A stretch of DNA of 64,000 bases from contig OX345636.1 of NCBI GenBank assembly GCA_947044365.1, positions 51,206,746 through 51,270,745 of the forward strand, read 5' to 3'. Source of the DNA: Petrosia ficiformis (Eukaryota; Porifera; Demospongiae; Haplosclerida; Petrosiidae). Below are positions 1 through 14,900 of this stretch, piece by piece. The position numbers and the translations under genes were made by a program. Under the pieces are notes generated by a model. That model was not told where the DNA came from. It did no database searches and saw only the letters and a program-made list of their open reading frames with translations. How positions within the stretch are numbered: position 1 is the first letter of the stretch; each line of letters opens with the position of its first letter.

Positions 1-359
1 GTGTACACTTTGATTAGCAGAGATTACAAAGGGAGTCTAAATTTAAGATGGTGATCTAAAAGATACATATCAATAATCAATAGGACTTCCTGTTATTCAT
101 GAATTCATTACTTTACACATTTTACATCTCATTATTGGAATTTTTGTTCTGTTATATACATGTATGACATGCTTAATCAAGTGGATTGGACTGTCACTAA
201 ACACACAAGTTTTATTTCTGTCAGTTATCAACAGTTTATAGAGCTAAAATATGTAGGAGTATTTGGATACATATCACCTAGTTAACTAACAAAATCTTCA
301 AGATGGCTAACAGATATCAATAAAGTAGAGACTCGTCAAGTACATAATGTACACATCAA

Positions 360-600
360 TGTTTTTGATAATTAAGCTTATATGGCACACCAGTGGCTCA
401 AAGAGGTTCTTATTTTGCCCTGCATAGCTCTCTCTTTGGGCCAGTGGCACAGTTACATGTAGTTATGATTATGTTGTCACTAACAGCATTAACTTTTAGT
501 TAATTGGCTCAAGATGTATTCCCAATGGCGCACACACTAACCATTTTGAGCCAATTTGGCCCATGCTTCAAAACGTATCAAAATCTCTGGTACACATAGT
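360..600. repeat. Interspersed repeat family B, copy 1
   Basis: The text from about 411 (gccctgcatagctctct) to about 590 (ccaatttggcccatgctt) recurs with about 80% identity by eye at 44510-44715. It has no coding potential. Family unknown. Confidence 0.6.
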
Positions 601-1389
601 AAATTATTATTAATCTATTAATTGTCCATGATATAAATTAATGTTTTGTATTGCATTTATAAAACTAATTTGGGACATGTATTGAGATCAATTGGCACTG
701 ATGACTACTTTATCATGTGTGTCTGCTTTTAAGAGGTTGTACAGTACATGTAACTTATGGTGACATTGTAGTGACATGTACAATATACTAAGTAAATAGG
801 CTAGAGATAATTAATGTATTATATCAGTCATTTTGTCTCCTATCATGAGGGTGCTGACACCCTAACACCATCTACATGTACATGTATACACATGTACTTT
901 TGGATTGTATATGTAGGTTCATTCAAGAAGACAAATATTCTAGCTACCCTCCTAAATGAATGAACACCAAAGTATCATTGTGGTGCTGCCCCCTACAAAC
1001 TCCGAAATATAGGGGAACACCACTTTAAATATCCTTGTTAGTCTACTTTTAACTCAAACAGACACCATGCATGTTTGACCAATTTGAGGACAAACATGAC
1101 AGTAGGAATGCTACATCATGATAGAATAATGATCAGAAATGCAAATGTCCCATATATGTAACAACAGTACTCTAAGGGTTAAGGACATTACTAAATAATA
1201 TTCCACCTTACTAATTAAAATCATCACCCTATAAACTAAGCTTATCATGTATTATTATTAAAGTGGTATACAAGTACAAATAATTAGAGTGAGCCTGAAT
1301 GAGCCGCATACTAGGGAGTTGATGTTGAAATCACTCTATAAGTACATGTACAATGTACATGTATCTGTCGTACATAAAACTACTTACAT

Positions 1390-1645
1390 TGTAGCTGTGC
1401 ACACATACATGTTCTATTTAGCTGTGTACATGTACGAAATACTACATGTTCTACATTAGCTGTGTACATGTACATGTACATGTTCTACATTAGCTGTGTA
1501 CATGTACATGTACATGTTTAGCTGTGTACATGTACATGTTCTATTTACATGTGTACATGCAAGTAATACTACATTTTCTATTTATCTGTGCAAGTAATAC
1601 CATATGTTCTATTTGCTGTGCAAGTAATACCACATCTTCTATTTA
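1390..1645. repeat. Degenerate minisatellite rich in ACATGT
   Basis: Variants of 'tagctgtgtacatgtaca' followed by 'tgttctattta' repeat about seven times with unit length drifting around 30-45 bp. The right-hand units swap ACATGT runs for 'caagtaatac'. Confidence 0.6.
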
Positions 1646-1763
1646 GGCACATATTCAGATATTATCTGAACAATTTGCTGACCATTATCATCATCAGACT
1701 CACTCCACAATGTTACAACATTCTTTTAGTACACTATTTACAGATACAAATGTAGTCTCGTCC

Positions 1764-2108
1764 CCAGACTGACACAACACACGAAACTAAATAGTTTGGC
1801 AACATTCCTGGCACAGTGATGTCATAATCAGGTATCACAAATATTCAAATCTTTGCTACATGTACATGTACAGTATGTGTGGTGGGTCTCCAGATGATAG
1901 TAGCAAGATGGTATCCATGGAGACACTCCACAGCCTTTAATACCTGATTTTGATATGCGATTTATACAAAGTCATGTGATCAATTAATAAATTGACCAAT
2001 CTGATTGGACATTACAAAAATCTGGGAATACATTAACATTACTGCACGTGCCAGGAATGTTGGCCAAAATTACTAGACTGTTTTACATTGTGGGGTGTAG
2101 CAGTCTGG
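1764..2108. mobile_element. Non-autonomous inverted-repeat element (MITE-like)
   Basis: The left end CCAGACTGACACAAC and the right end (read as reverse complement CCAGACTGCTACACC) match. Further in, the word aacattcctggcac (about 1803-1816) is matched in inverse at about 2049-2062. Arms are about 60 bp, total about 345 bp. No ORF. The target duplication is not clear. Confidence 0.55.
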
Positions 2109-2881
2109 AGAAGGAGAGATTTTATCAGAATACATTATTCTTTATAAAACTGAACACAGACAAAGCTCCCAGAGATTTGATATAAACTGTACTATATAAT
2201 TGGTATAATAGTTGACAGTAGTGGGTTGTGGATTGGGTGATATACACGTACTGTACATGTACCTCATCCAAAATGATTCTTTATTCAATACTATTAATAT
2301 GTGATTTCTAGTCACATTTGAATCTAAATTTGAATCCCATTGTTTCCAAGTTAATATATCATTACATGACATGTAATACCTATATATTCAGGGTACTATC
2401 CAGAAATATTTTTTATAATAATTATTGTCAAGATAAATCTAATGTAATATTCTATGTATGTACAGTGGAAGCAGCATGCTGACTACTTTATCACCCCTAC
2501 ATGATACATAAGGAGTGCTAATTTATGCTGCTCACCTACATGTACCTGTATACATGTAAACTTTCAAGTAACAAACGAAACCATAAAAATTAATATTAAT
2601 TTTAAGACAACAAAGTTGGTGAGCTGATTGACTGAATGAACCCTCTAATACCTAAGATTGCAAATATGGAACTTTTTATAAATGCATTAATTCACGAAGG
2701 TTACAGATTTGCAGCCTAAATACCAAAGTGCAAATACTCAATAAAATCATAAAATACAAAACAATGTATATAAGAAACTGACATACACACACTATGAAGA
2801 AGACATTTATTTAGTCAAAAATTGAGATAGGCACTAAACGAAAGTGAGGAAGACGCTAAGTATGGGTGTCACCACTGACTA

Positions 2882-2971
2882 CTACACTTTCAAACACACG
2901 GCGTGTTGCTTTACTGCAGCTAAAGAAGCATGTTTTGGTATCAATGGCTTCTTAGAAGGTCTATTGTCTAA
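2882..2971 (-). CDS. Ankyrin-type gene, candidate terminal exon 5
   Basis: The acceptor GTTCTTTCACAG is followed by 29 codons (LDNRPSKKPLIPKHASLAAV...) and TAG. Phase 0 fits exon 4. The + strand of the same stretch is also open (starting 2844), so strand choice rests on the acceptor and phase. Confidence 0.4.
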   Translation of the reverse strand, partial: LDNRPSKKPLIPKHASLAAVKQHAVCLKV

Positions 2972-5900
2972 CTGTGAAAGAACTCCTTTTCTTTCAAGCA
3001 TTCACCTTGCTATCTTTCTGCTGATACATGTAGCAAAGCATAAAGAAGAACTCTTCTTTCCAGTAAAGTATGTAAGTTACATATAGAATCTTTAGTCGTA
3101 TAAACCATGAGAACTTAAAAGTAATACATACAATGTAGTAAGCGCTCTGCCCACACATATTTTGGGGGTAATTATAATAAACAAAAACGCCATTTTCATT
3201 ATAGACACTAAAGGGTTAATAGTTAAAATTTGTTTGGAAACTTTTGTCATTCGTATTCAAATGTACACGACGTATATTATAACCATCATATTACATGTGT
3301 ATAACAAATAATATATAATCACTTACATGATCTTGTATATTAGAATCGGCTCCATTTCTTAACATCACATCCAGTATCTTGAGTTTATTACAAGCAGCTG
3401 CTTTGTGCATAAAACTCCATCCCTGTATAATGAAATGAGAACAATACATGTACATGTAATAAACACTATACAAACTAGTAATAATTAATAGTTTCACTGG
3501 TACATGTAAATGCTATTCATAATATCAATTGATACTATACAATCATATACAAATACTTATCACATGGTGTATAATAAAATATCCATACTTGAATTCACTA
3601 TTTATGAATCAGGGGAGTGGTTCAATTAGACAAACAAGTATTTTATACACACTACATGTAGATAGACACATATATTTCATCATTTAGATATTAATATATT
3701 ATTATAATAATGAATATATCATGACTAATTATAATTACAATTGCTTATAGTACTCAAGTCATAATATAGAATATGAAATCATAATGAAATGGATCCTAAC
3801 TGTGTTCTGAGTAGAGTTTGGCCATAAACAAAGAAGAGAATAATTCATAAACTACATTCTGATAATAAAATATTTGTATGGTGAGGTAAATGTTCATGAT
3901 CATTAAATGTGTAGTTGAGCTCAAATTCTGTGGACTGTTGATACAACATCAGTTTCTCTTGTTTGTAACTATAAGAATCAGTTAACTCAACTTCTTGTTA
4001 TAGTTGTATAAGAGTATAGGTAATGTATTGATGTAGATACATGTACATGTGTACAGTGAAAATGTAATATAACAAGGTAGGAAGTGAATAAAAAGTGGAG
4101 AGTCCAGTATTGAAATAATAATGTACATGTATATATTGTGCATATAAACTAGACTGTTGCAATACGATTTATTTTGGATTTCCATGATTTTGTGATTAAT
4201 GTCAATACAATTGATACAGGTATAGTATCACTGAATCAAAGCCCATCCATACTGTAATATGATCAACAATACAATTGATACAGGTATAGTATCACTGAAT
4301 CAAAGCTCATCCATACTGTAATATGATCAACAATACAATCGATACAGGTATAGTATCACTGAATCAAAGCCCATCCATACTGTAATATGATCAACAATAC
4401 AATTGATACAGGTATAGTATCACTGAATCAAAGCCCATAGTATTGATACAGGCATAGTATCACTGAATCAAAGCCCATCCATACTGTAATATGATCAACA
4501 ATACAATTGATACAGGTATAGTATCACTGAATCAAAGCCCATCCATACTGTAATATGATCAACAATGCAATTATGTTGTACATGTATGTTGGTTTACAAG
4601 TTTATAACACAATGATAAACACATATACATGTACAACAGATTAGGGCATGAACGAATATTCTATTATTCAAATGTTTGTTCAAACATCGAGTGTTCGAAT
4701 GCCAATTTCAAATAATTGAGCATGGGCGTGGTCTCAATAATTACATTCCAACATACATGTAGATAATAAAGTAAAGGGATTGGAAACGAGCGTTCAAGGG
4801 TGAAATAAGCTACTTGGGCCCGTATTATATCTATTATACACATTATTTTGAAATGTTATTGAAAATGGCAAATCGATGGATAAAGTATAGAAAATGCAGT
4901 AAATAAAGGTAAGTTAGTAGCTAATGTTTTAATGCTGTAAGTTTAAATTGTGGTTTGTATCATGACCCAATCATTCTGCTATTATGTAATGGGTCTAAAT
5001 CACCATTTACGTTATTGTTGTAGGTACAGCCAATCAAAGTACTATTCGAGCGGATTTCGATGAGTAGAGAGATTATTATTTGTACTGGAAGTCCAAACCT
5101 GGTTCGTCTCATGACTCATGTAACACACAAAATAACAAGTAGCCTGCTCACTAGGCACGCAATAGAAATTCTACTATAATACACCCATCATGCATTTCCA
5201 ATCCCTTTACTTTATTATCTATGATTCCAATGTGGTTTTGCAATTTCTAGCTTAAAGGAATTAAAGCTCTGTAAAGCTTATATCAGCTATTAATAGATGT
5301 AAACAGGCAAGGAAAATGTTTGACCATTTTTGCTAAAACGCACTTCGTGTTTAGTATGGTACGAAATTCAATTATAACTCACTTGGAACCTGAAATTTTT
5401 TTTTAAACCTTAGAGACTTGTCCAACTCAGTATAAAATATTATCTATACCTTACCAAAAAATAGCCAAACCATCGATTTCGTTCCTCTTGAAATATCTAC
5501 AACCTTCAAAAAGAGTAGCAAACTTGAAATTTCATGTAGCAGTAGGAATAATGTCTGTTATTATATAGATGAGGTTTTGATACAGCGTTAGGTAATCTTT
5601 TGAAAGACGTGAATGTTGAACTTTCTGCACGCCACACCTAACTATAGGTATATATACGGATATCTTTTGATTAATAATACCATAATCTCCTGATAATACT
5701 CATGTGTTAACACATGGTTAAGCATTGCTGAAAGTACTACATGTACTTGTCGTGAAATAAGTGATGTGTGGCAGTTTTTTAAGAAAAGTGGACCTGGGTT
5801 GCAACTTGTAAAGTCTGTTAGAAAGATTATGCTTACCACGGTGGGACAAGTAATTTAAGAGAACATCTCACTCGTACAATGTATTTACCCGTTTTCAATG

Positions 5901-8900
5901 GTGATAGTAATTGAAAATTAAAATGTTCGTTCGTTCAATAGAGAGAACATTTGTTTTAGTAAATTTCCCATTCGTTCATGCTCAACAACAGATTACAATT
6001 TGTACATCATTGCGTACAATGTACATGTACATGTACCTTACCAGTTTTCTGATATTTTAAAACCAAAATACACTCAAATCTTGCTTCTTGAAGTCTTATT
6101 TAGTTTTAGAATATTATTGTCACCTGTTGATGAACTAGTGGCTATTCTATTTTCTGAACTAAGCATGTATATATGATCACCACATGTCCTATAGTGATTG
6201 TGTCATAATCAATCTTCAAGTGAAGTAACTAGATTAATGTATCAGATTGTATCAGTTTCAATTGATATATTGGAATATCATGACAGTTCTAATACAAACC
6301 ATGTACATGTACTAATTACTAGAGGAGTCTGGGGAATACACCTCAAGGAAAAGTTTGACTTGAATATCATAGTATTCCACAAGGTTGTCACTTCGTTCTA
6401 TATGGATTCCATAGTACAAATTACTGGCCTGTATGTGTTATCATGTATATATACATTCAATGATCATTGATATTACATGTATATGACCTGGGGCTATACT
6501 ATTGGTCACATGAATATTGATCATTTCATGCATACTTACATGATAACACAGACAGATCTATGCTATAACTACATGTATAACATATTAAATACTGATTCAA
6601 TTATTAATATATTACTAATTATAAGACAAATAAATAATAATTATAAAATACAACACATGAAGTTACAATATGATATCCAACCTACAGGGATTAATACTTC
6701 AGGCTCCTGACACAATTAAAACTAACACATGGAAGCATCATATAGTAAATGTGTGACTATATTCACAGTACATGTACATGGATAATCTGTTGATACTATC
6801 ACTTTAGAAAGAGAAGCTACTTTAGTTGATGAGGAGTTGATTTTGACAAATCCAAAGTGAGTAAACATAAACACATCGTAAGCCACACCCATCACACAAT
6901 CAAAATATTTTGCAGTGGCCATGGCTGCTTTGGGTACTGTGGTTCTTACATGTATGTCCGTGAAAATACTCTTTTCATTGACACTTTAGATCAAGTTTAC
7001 AGCAGATTAGTAACTAATACAATCAAGGAGGAGTTTTAGAAATCAGTTTATAATTACCAGATAAAAGACTTATCAAAAATGAGAAAATTTCAAAACTGTG
7101 CACTATCTGTACATCTACATTATATTCTTGTATTGTACACATACATGTACATGTAGTTATAACACAGGAGAGGTACACTGGTTAGGGAGAATAATGCAGG
7201 AATGGCCAGTGAACATATTTTTAGAAATATTATCCTAATTAATTATTCATGATGGGATGATCACTTAATATGCTTCATAATCACTTTACACAGGTTAGTG
7301 ATACAATAGTACAGTATAGTATGGTAATTAAATAGTGGGAGGGGCTAGATGTGAGTGATTTATCTTTTAGAGTTTTAGAACACAACTCTAACTAATTTGT
7401 AATTAATTAACTACATGTACATTGTACATGTACATGTACATGCAAATGAAACTTTATTTAAACCCAGTCCTAACACATACATTGTATGTACATGTACATG
7501 TACATGTATGGTGGTACTTAAAATCATTAAAGGAATAGACAATGTGTGTGCATATATTTGTGTGAATTATATTTGTGTGAGTATGTATGTTTGTAAATGC
7601 ATGTCTGTATGTGTTTATGTTAGTGAGACAATCAAGGCAATGTGTGTATGAATAAATACTAGATTATATCATATATTTGACCTAAACAATTACAAGTAGT
7701 TGAAACAGTAGACACATGTAGATTGTGTCATAATTCAATAGATTGTACATGGATTAATTTACCAGCTTGTAGTGAAAAGCATGCCCTCATGAATAACTAA
7801 TAAGCCAAAATTGCAGTACACTATGTATGCCTATTTCCTTTTGTAGGCCCCTCTCCCCCTACCAAACAATAACTTCCTATTTATACATAGAACCAATCAT
7901 AGGAAGGGAGAAATGAAGATAGTAATATTAAACATATTGTTAAGGAACTTCATAAGACATTTACATAAATAATGAAGACAATGTTCACAATAATGAAATA
8001 TTCCTTGTCAGTATATCCACAATCAAATTACCACAAATAACATTTCATAATAATATCTAGTATATACCATCATAATAGAATGGATATTCAATAATAATTA
8101 TTAAATCATAAAACTATCAAATATTATAATTAAAAATAATAAAACATATTTTAATTATTAATGTATAGGATGACACTTACAAAAAAAGCTTCATTAGTCC
8201 AATTGAAATCTGTATTAGCATCACTTATAAGAGATACTACATCCTCTTCATCTTCATACTCAATTCCATGATATATCCTCATATTCTATTGAAAAAGTAG
8301 AGTATTAATACATTATCCTGATATACATGTACATACAGTATACATGTACATATATATGTACATGTATACATCAACATCAACTGTTTCATAATGAAGACAT
8401 AAAAAGTTGATATCAATCTCCATTACTATCAGAAAGGCAGAAAGGTAAATGATTGTAAACTTGTCATGTGGCAGTGGTGGATCTAGGGGGGTTTCAAATT
8501 TGAAAATTCAAGTTTTGAAAAAAATTGTATTTTGACATACGTAGAGTAAAGGATTGAAAATTGGCATTAAGCGTGTGAATTATGGTACTTGGGGCAGTAG
8601 TGGTTAGGATTGGATTGAAGTCTGGTTACTTCTCACAATGAGTCTGGTTGTGAATCTGATGATTGTGTTTCATTAAAAATTTAGTATAATAAATCATGAT
8701 AGCTAGCGCTAAGTTATTAACTTACAGTAAGTTCTAACTGTCCCAATATGACACTAGGCTACTTAGTGACCGATATAGGAAGTTTTGATTACAAAATTAT
8801 TGACCATGCCCCTCATGAAATTAATGAGCTAAAACTTTCGTACACTTCACGCTCTCTTATTTTAAGAAACCTCCCTCTTAAGCCACTGGGTAGGTATTGT

Positions 8901-11900
8901 TAAATCTCTTAGAAATCTCTGACTTTGATTGTCTATCATTTAGTATTGACTAGTCTAGGTACATGTACATGTACACATGTACACAGTTTAGATTTTATAC
9001 AATTCATCATACATGTATATTTCACTGACATTTATAAAAGCAGCTTGAATTTGAAATTCATGTAAAAGAGGTGTTTACAATTACATGTATATACATGTAC
9101 ATGTATACACATACATGTACACATGTACCTGTACATGTACATGTCACAGTGTATAAGCTGTATACTCACTTCATGATAAATTAATTATGATACATACATG
9201 TACAACATGTAAGTACATTATACCGTTTACAAAAACCAATAATAGAGTGTAATTATACATGTAATTAGTGCTGTGAATCAGTAGAGACACCAATATCCAT
9301 TATTAGTGCACCCAATATCAATTGATTATCGATAATATCAGAGGAAGTAATTAATTACTTGACAGGAAAGACCTCCCACTAATTGGCGTGAAAATAGATA
9401 ATTTGGATATCATGTACCAAATATAAAACCAGTCATGATATCGATTACCACTAAATATACATTTGTGTATATCGATAACGATTATCAATGAGTCCCAGCA
9501 CCTTTATATCTACAAAGAATTTCAACATTAAAAGTCATTTATCTTAAATATATTCACAGTCTGAGCATAGGACACAAGACCAAAGGGGTCTGTTTCATGT
9601 ATGTGTGTATGGTTTGAACATGTGGGTACATGTATGTCTTTTTATGGCCCGTAGGGCCATCCCTATAATTGCTTTCTTCGGGGTTTAATGTATATATATA
9701 TATTTATATGTTTGTGTCACTTGCGTGACTATGCGTTGTATACGTAGTTAAGGAAGATACGTCATACCCGGGGGCTCGATCAATTAATAGGCGTGGCGCG
9801 TAAAAGAACGCGCGTTCGAGCTACCGAGTCGTACAGACCAGCCAGGAAGATTCAGAAACTGTTGATAACTGTTGTATGTAGCAGAGAAACAGTATCAATA
9901 TTATCCAAGAATCTTTAACAAGTAAGTGTAGTAAATTGTTCAGTTTCAGACATGAGGAAGTCATAATTTAGAACCTTGAAGGTCAATGAAGGAGTACTTC
10001 AGTCAGTTCATCAGAGATCTGTGTACTGAGACTGCAATCAGGCTTCTACTTACTTCTTCAGGTCCCAGCTTTCAAGTACACAGAAAGGTAGAGACCTTGG
10101 TACCATCAGCAATGATTGATACATAGTCATCACAAGGCAATTATAGGGATGTTTTTTTTTCTCTATATACACTTGTTATTATCTGATATTGAATTGCTCT
10201 CAGTATACATTTATTCACTACTACATGTATACATGTACATATACATATTCTAAGTATATAAAATGACACCAGGGGATTGGGTTAGTAATAATGGGTATGG
10301 TATGACAGTATGGACATTGTTTAAATATTGTGGTGCTGCACATGTACCTTATTGAGAGAACTTATAATTATAATAATATTCATTGTCATTATTAAATAAT
10401 ATCAGGGGTTGGGTCACCCCAATGTGTGTGGTTACTGGTTACTGGTTACTGCATTTTGGTGTGGTTACATCTTACTTTCTTTTGTCCAACATCACATTTG
10501 ACATGCCTCTAAAAGCATACAAGTATACTCTACATGTACATACATGTATGTATTTATAACCAGAGAATGTGAACTGTATGATAATATGTCCCATGCATAC
10601 TTGTGTGCAGTTCAATGAAAGTGAGAATAGTTGAAGTGTTGGTTTCATAAAAGCTAATGTGTAACACACAAAATGTTAGTACTGAAACACAAACTCATTA
10701 AATAACACTTCAGTAATTGATGAAAAAAGACAGTAAATTAATTTATGTGTGACAAACACAAGAAGGAAACTGTTCCCAAAAATAAAAACATTTTATGTAT
10801 GTACATGTACATGTACAGTGTACATAACATTTCCACATGCTTTTCTATGGCCAGAGAATCCATCCCACACATACATTGGACATTTAATTTTCATTGTCCT
10901 TATATATTATTACACTTGTGTCACATACATGTACATGTACATGTATAGTTAAGGGAATTATTAAATTATGAGAGCTTGATGATCATTACATATAACAAGT
11001 AGGAAATAGTTCTTTTAGTTCGTGTAAAATGTAAGTTACAGTATGAATAAGTATAGTGTTTAACTAAACACATGTGTATGTGATAGGGTCACAATTGATC
11101 AGTCAAATAGTAAGGATCCAATGAATAGGATTATAATATTTGTTTAGTTAATTAGCAAATATTCAAATAATTATTGTTTATTTTCAAAATAATTTTTTGT
11201 TATCATAACTTGTTTCTAGCGAAATACCAAATATTAGCTCACCATTTTCTTGTATATACACATGTACATGTAAACTACATGTAAACTACATGTAATATAG
11301 ATGTTTGTAAATACAGTCTTATAGTACGCTTGTAAAGTAGAGAATGGATAATAAAAGCATTATTATCCATTCTCTACTCCACAAGCGTAGCAAGCCTGTA
11401 ATACACAACAAGAAACTTCTCAGTAATTATAATATTATATCACATAATATCACATGTTTGGTTTTCATAAATGAATATTCAAAACTACAAAAATAGATTC
11501 AAATACCAAATTAATATTCTAATATTATATAATTATAATTAATATAGAGTTCATAATATTATATACTTGTTATCATTTGAATCATACTGAATGAGCACCA
11601 TCGGGACGGGATCCTCGCCTACGTGGCAAAGTAATACAAACTATAATTTTTTCTAAATATTATACACTGTATGCCAAAAGATTATAATAATTATATATCA
11701 TTACTCATTTGTATGGTCATATAATAATGTTTACTTCAGATGGTTTAGTTTATGTGTACAAAACATAAAGTAATAAAATTGTACTGGTATGTTAGTGTGT
11801 ATATAATAGTTATTAAACTAACATGTCAGTACTTACTTTATAACTGAAACATTTTAGTATCATTATACTAGTCTCTTCCTTGTCTATACTATAAGTCTTA

Positions 11901-14900
11901 CATTTTTGTCTCTCTTTTATCTCAAAGAAGAATGAAAGATCCCCAATGAGTCCTGTGAAACGTTCTACAAAGATCCTTAAAACTGCTGAGAAAACAAACA
12001 TTGCAAGTCAGTACATTTGAAATAGGCGGAGCTAGAATGTAATAGAGAATGCTTGGAGCTAGTGCTCGATGTTGTAGCAACCACTACCACAATATTGTTT
12101 GCTTTCATGTAGTGCTTTGCTAGCGATAGCCATGATACAGGAGCAGTTATGTTTTGATGTGTCCTCATGCTCCAAGAGTCTTCTCAAGTCTGGAAACAGT
12201 AAATGTGAGTTATAAAAATTGTAATACTTTATAACCGAAGGGTTTTAGCAAAGCCTCTTGTGTATTTTGATTCTTGTATAATTTGGTAGTAAATGAAAAG
12301 TGAACCTGTTAATAAAGTTATTGTACATTGACTAGTTGCGATTATATTCCACATGTCAGGTTGAGTGATGTCCATGTTTCAAAGACTACATGTAAGATTA
12401 CTTTGATATTGATTGAACCCGAGCCACAAGGGAACTCTAACCTTCCCCTAACCCTACCCTAAATCAACCACATAATGATATTCATGAGATTTTGATGGCA
12501 TTAATGCTCAGGTTTTCATGTAGGAATTTTTTTAGGGGGAAGCAATCGATCATGTGAAGCACACCACTCCTCGAAGTGTGTGGAAATATGCTCCTCCAGG
12601 ATATGTTTATGATTTATACAGTAGGTCATCTGAGGATATAGATGAGGTGTTGTTACATACATGTACATGTATTGAAGTAAATCATGCCTGAAATACATGT
12701 AAAGGGGGAACTCAATATAGGGGTCAGGTGGAATACCTGCCACACTGTATATACATTTTGTAAACAACATTTAATACATTAACTACTAAATACACAGGAC
12801 CTGTAAAATGTAGCTACAAAATGTCAACTGCTGGGGACTGAGGCTTTTGGAACATTGTTAAACGCTTTACCACTCAGGAGGGCCAATGAACATGTACATG
12901 TATGTTTTGGTTCTCTGATTAATTTTTAATAGCTGTACGGATTATTAGAGCTGAGAAAAATGTACCTCAGTACCCACTGATTTTGATTTATTATAGCAGA
13001 GATAATACCACAGGAATGTATATTTAACGCAGTTCTGTATGCACATAGTATTGTACTGCAACCATAAAATGAATATCAAGAATAAAGTATGAATATAATT
13101 AACGGGCAATTGTATGGTTTCTCACATCCGCTGTAACGCCACCTTAATCATTGTCAAGTATTTAAAAAACATTATTTCATGTAAGATATGTGGTAATAAG
13201 TTATCATATCATGATGTGATCATAATACTGAATTAGTATTCATATTTGTGGTTAACATAATCAATTAGTGGACTAGTCACTTAAGATATAAAAATGTACG
13301 TGACTATTAGTTGACTAGTACATTACAATGAGATATACATGTATGTACATGTATGTGTGTATGGATGTGTGTGCATTTGTGTATGCATATGTGTGTGTTT
13401 AGTGTCATCTCCATTTCGATTTATATAATGTGTAATTATAATGCATAATAATATAAATTGACTAACATACATGTACATGTACATGTACATGTATGTTGAA
13501 AGATAAATTCACTAACTACATATGTAATATCAATAAACAAAAGCTTACATTGATACACTCGTTATTATGTTATTATGTATATAAAACCACTTAAATGTCA
13601 TATCTAAGAAGATTAATAGTGACTCTTCCAGTATATAAAAAATGGCTTCCTGTATTGTGAGTGTGTCCTGTTTTAGAGGTGGACTGGGTCAGTTCAAACA
13701 GGTTTGGTTACTGCTTTGTGTATTTGGGCATAGATTACAAACACAATTGGAAACACCACATGTGGTCCAATGGGTATGGATTAAGATTCTAACAAGAAAT
13801 GATCACATATTTTTACTTTTGACAACTAGTACAAAATGTTATAATTACTAACCCTTGCACCACAATTTACTAAAGATACTGGTAAGAACACACACTGACT
13901 CACTACTAAACTAAATGATCAATCATACTATATACTATATACTATAGGGACAGTACATTAGCTAGGTGTTACAATATGTGTAAGTATATAAACAATTTTT
14001 ATTTTTTTATTTTTATACAAGTGTTTTTGACCAAATGTGGCTTAACGAGGAAACTAGAATAGCACAAGTGCTAATATTAACCAGCTCCGACGGCTTTACA
14101 TCCCCTCCGAAGGATGTGGTGATAAACACCTTCTCATTTTTAAAGGTAGAGCTGAGTAAACTCATAGGCGAGAGAAAAAGCCTGACCCTAGAACCTGCAA
14201 CCTTACGATTGGAGGCTAGCACTTTAACCAGCAGGCCACTAGAACCCCAATTAACATTAAATAACAAACAATTCTAATTATAAACACAATGGTATATATA
14301 TCTCATTTATAATGTAACATATGATATAATTAGAATTACAATTTTGATCAGCTTAAAAGAATAATAGTCTTAATTATGGATCAGATCAGAGATTTAAATC
14401 AAGTTTTTATATTACCTGATAAAGTGTTCAATAGATTATCAAATAATATATGATACATTATAATTGAGATAAACACAAACAAATGAATAAATAAACTATA
14501 CAAGTCACTGATACTTCATTATTACATACTGTTATTTACAGGATACATGTAGAATCACACTGGTTGATTTAACAGAGGTTAGTGAAGAACATAGAGCTCT
14601 TCAAGTAATGTTAAATATATCTCTGGAAAGGTTAGTCATATTCTGATGCTTTTAATATATTAAAAAGGTGATTAACTCATACATGTTGTGTTGTGTAATT
14701 ATATATCTTTCACTTACATGTGACATATAATTGTCACTTTGTTGTAAATAAGTTTGATGAAATGCTTACATTAAACACTTGTTATTCCACCATTTTATAC
14801 AGTAAACTAACTAAATGTGGTATCTAAGAAGCTTAATGATAGTTCTTCCTACATGTATAAAACATGTAATTGGCTTAGTGTACAAAATGGTAGAATAATG

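Larger units (their letters stand above)
1..2881. other. Left flank without recognised gene
   Basis: No exon with convincing splice sites or protein similarity was seen here on either strand. The stretch holds an interspersed repeat (about 360-600), a degenerate minisatellite (1390-1645), an inverted-repeat element (1764-2108) and many ACATGT palindromes. Confidence 0.5.

Noticed and set aside
6916..6960. Caspase-like reading suggested by SGHG
   Set aside because: The S-G before HG comes from intron bases (ttttgcag acceptor); after splicing it reads NPNGHG and no other caspase motif is present.
13642..13851. A 69-residue plus-strand frame and a Cys-rich minus-strand frame
   Set aside because: Both strands are open, neither has good splice partners or a recognisable domain.
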